This document shows positions 47,401-48,106 of a stretch of DNA of 48,106 nt, one piece after another. Numbering within the stretch: position 1 is the stretch's first letter; the number at the start of each line of letters is the position of its first letter. This DNA comes from a virus. The stretch is from positions 1 to 48,106 of the IMG/VR virus record IMGVR_UViG_3300020394_001068. One strand, 5' to 3'. Both the position numbers and the translations under genes were made by a program. The notes below the pieces were generated by a model. It was not told the origin of the DNA. It searched no databases and was given only the letters and a program-made list of their open reading frames with translations.

Positions 47401-47493
47401 GGATCGGTAGGTTTTTCAATACAGTTACGAGGGAATGATAGCGGTGGTGGAGGGTCACAAGGCACTATCGCAGTTTTAGTATTGTCAGGTTAA
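44449..47493 (+). CDS. J-like tail tip / host-attachment hub protein
   Basis: A 1014-aa tail-tip protein. The N-terminus has a hydrophobic segment (TVAVFVGLATIAAVSYIARALMPKFD, ~42-66), then a J-type beta-rich body (PQELVYGTIRKGGIITYL, EVNQIGDIYINDQIV). Two fibronectin type III-like domains follow near 518-605 and 616-702 (VIVSWTAPNN and ITINWTNPADADLNFVEIYE). A repetitive segment (~785-880) carries AKIADDAITAAKIAANAIGANEIAANSITTNKIAANQI, consistent with a trimeric fibre stalk, and the protein ends in a ~120-residue terminal domain. It is comparable to lambda gpJ and contacts the receptor or caps the tail tip. It overlaps the peptidase gene by 4 nt. Confidence 0.88.
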   Translation: MKYQLGDFTVKYWNSWERVPRSPAQIGFAIMGQLGIMVSTTVAVFVGLATIAAVSYIARALMPKFDTDAFGSSSGLMTNTRTATAPQELVYGTIRKGGIITYLESTGTTNEYLHQIICLAGHEVNQIGDIYINDQIVSLDSDGNVTTSTWQDNDGNSTILIKKFTGAANQNVYTTLNALSNGPSWANGASGDDTNFRGQGIACLYIRLKYDQNVFTQGVPLFTALVQGKKVYDPRSSSTAFSANAALCIRDYLTSKYGLNNATAINDTVFSTAANTCDETVSLSGSGNEKRYEINGVLSLDRQPKDILGDMVAACAGTLFWGQGEWQLKVGEYTTAVKTLTLSDFRSDVSIITKHSRRDNFNIVRGTFNDSSADYIRSDYPEIKSSTFIANDAGVENALDLPLPLTTSSAMAQRLAKLTLFRAREQMTVSADFSLAALEVQVGDIIGITNSRYGWSAKDFEVIGWKLKNDRDGGELAVSLTLRETSSAAFSWSAEEADLKSNDSNLPSLTDNLTISSLSTSGGGRTQADGTFINSVIVSWTAPNNSFISHYEVEHKATADSNYQSTTTPETSIELTPLVDGVEYQIRVRAVTVQGNKGPFATTTFTGGGDTTAPSLPTSISATGGFKFITINWTNPADADLNFVEIYENTTNSSSGATKVGVSGGSTFTRTGLNLNQTRYYFLKAVDFSGNASAFTTGVSATTTYLDDPDFENGIRQIFIDAGLDMIEPVSSLPTSGDFVGQNVYLTTNDQLYAWDGSNWNTAAGGASSFSELSGSIAASQIPDGTIATAKIADDAITAAKIAANAIGANEIAANSITTNKIAANQITGGLIASSGIITSTAQINDAIITAAKIQDLAVTSAKIGDLDASKITAGELDVERFPALGQANTTIFSNSLTRNGTAASVTVSFSGVKVGADVIVVGQIGGHANNVESPYLRVTPSSSNVTLASTSYRDLKAKEGSITINPLREFQPMVMTGTTTSTSGSVGFSIQLRGNDSGGGGSQGTIAVLVLSG

Positions 47494-47495
47494 AA

Positions 47496-47876
47496 ATGGA
47501 TTACACAATTTATACTTCAGATGGGTCATACTTTGGAACACTTACTTGTTCGCAAGAAAGTCTAGCACCCATGATCCCTGAGGGTGGTTTTTACGTAGAA
47601 GGTCATCAGCATACATTATCTACTTGTGTAAATGGAATATTGTCAACTCCAAGTGATGCAGAAATAGAGACACAAACTTACGATTTGTACTTAGAAGGGT
47701 TCAGAGAAGAACGAAATAAACGGTTAGCAGATACAGATTGGACGCAAGTTTCAGATAGCCCTTTATCCGATAGCAAAAAAACAGAATGGCAGACGTATCG
47801 TCAAGCACTACGCGATATGCCATCACAAGAGGGGTTTGATCCTCTAAATCCAACGTATCCAACTGAACCATCTTAG
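47496..47876 (+). CDS. tail fibre assembly chaperone-like protein (APC type)
   Basis: A 126-aa protein. The second half contains GFREERNKRLADTDWTQVSDSPLSDSKKTEWQTYRQALRDMPSQEGFDPLNPTYP, the pattern of the Phage_tail_APC family, which acts in folding or assembly of tail fibres. The N-terminal ~55 residues (DYTIYTSDGSYFGTL and GGFYVEGHQHTLSTC) are a beta-rich part. The neighbours are the J protein and fibre genes, which supports the assembly role. It is followed by a 69-nt gap with the ribosome-binding site (GGAG) of the next fibre gene. Confidence 0.75.
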   Translation: MDYTIYTSDGSYFGTLTCSQESLAPMIPEGGFYVEGHQHTLSTCVNGILSTPSDAEIETQTYDLYLEGFREERNKRLADTDWTQVSDSPLSDSKKTEWQTYRQALRDMPSQEGFDPLNPTYPTEPS

Positions 47877-47945
47877 GACTTCTATTATTTGAAGAAATGA
47901 TGTAGGATGCAGGTGCATATGCAATTTGAAACGGAGATTTAAATT

Positions 47946-48106
47946 ATGGCAACTATAGCGGACAGGGTGTTTGATAACGGATTGACCGTTTTAGACACAG
48001 AAGCAAATAAAATAGTAGTGACTTCACAAGAGGCTACAACCTACACAGAAGCAAACGCAACATACGCTTTAGGAAATTCTACATCACTTTCCATTGGCGC
48101 ACCCGC
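47946..48106 (+). CDS. N-terminal part of the virion appendage protein split by the window edge
   Basis: ATG 47946, preceded by CGGAGATTTAAATT, opens a frame that runs off the right edge after 53 codons. The product starts MATIADRVFDNGLTVLDTEANKIVV. Overlaying the 5-nt repeat CCCGC at the two window ends joins it, in frame, to the ORF ending at 216, giving about 123 aa. The IADRV start resembles the FADRV start of the protein at 360, so the two may share an attachment motif. Beta-rich and Thr/Ala-rich, likely structural. Confidence 0.75.
   Translation, partial: MATIADRVFDNGLTVLDTEANKIVVTSQEATTYTEANATYALGNSTSLSIGAP

Noticed and set aside
1-48106. Integrase, attachment site or tRNA genes that would mark a temperate phage
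   Set aside because: No tyrosine or serine recombinase pattern and no tRNA-like cloverleaf were noticed on either strand by reading. A tRNAscan or profile search would be needed to exclude short or divergent examples.

Overview
The window is almost certainly one complete genome of a tailed dsDNA bacteriophage (Caudoviricetes), opened inside a gene. The last 5 bases equal the first 5, and merging them joins the open reading frame at the right edge (from 47946) to the one at the left edge (to 216) in frame, giving a circle or circularly permuted molecule of about 48.1 kb. The morphogenesis genes (HK97-type capsid, protease and portal, gp6/gp10-like connectors, tail terminator, major tail protein, G/GT-type chaperones, tape measure, J-like hub) indicate a siphovirus with a long non-contractile tail. 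The visibly AT-rich sequence, the gene order resembling alphaproteobacterial gene transfer agents, and the fibre repeats typical of marine viral sequences suggest a marine, probably alphaproteobacterial host; this is inference. No integrase, partition system or clear CI-type repressor is visible, so it looks lytic. No DNA polymerase or replicative helicase is seen, so it probably uses the host replisome.

Layout. (1) 47946-48106 joined to 1-11546: fibre and appendage genes, including a fibre protein with a cupredoxin-like domain and a tandem array of six paralogous genes (2189-8926), each encoding a short adaptor plus exactly six ~46-residue repeats. These are followed by an unrecognised coiled-coil protein and a protein built of 23-residue repeats. 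(2) 11555-15101: a BppU-like protein, small membrane proteins including an EF-hand protein and a GTA-type holin, a Staphylococcal-nuclease homologue and a GH19 endolysin. (3) 15052-16589, leftward: a DUF932-like gene and two unknowns. (4) 16760-22387, rightward: early genes of mostly unknown function, several small HTH proteins, a RusA resolvase and a phosphomannomutase-like HAD enzyme. (5) 22357-24789, leftward: a recombination cassette (Gp157, ERF annealase, SSB, DUF1367-like, HNH nuclease). (6) 25024-26213: replication proteins behind a structured leader, ending at a strong terminator. (7) 26337-29056: an FkbM methyltransferase, a ParB-like protein, a TET-associated-type glycosyltransferase and a cytidylyltransferase, read as a candidate modification cluster. 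(8) 29705-33589 and 34534-47876: packaging, head and tail genes, interrupted by a small leftward block (33599-34419). Another leftward pair (29030-29553) precedes the terminase.

Regulation. Six early transcription units (starting at 16589, 16760, 17930, 24789, 29553 and 34419) share one upstream module: a 19-bp element close to TGTAAATATTATATTGACA, an imperfect dyad whose right end is the -35 box; a 16-17 bp spacer; a TAGTNT -10; and a leader ending in GAGGTTC just before the start codon. This looks like a phage-wide early regulon. The two most striking parts of the genome are the three-pairs-of-two propeller array and this regulon. A canonical A AAA AAG slippery site makes the tail chaperone fusion.
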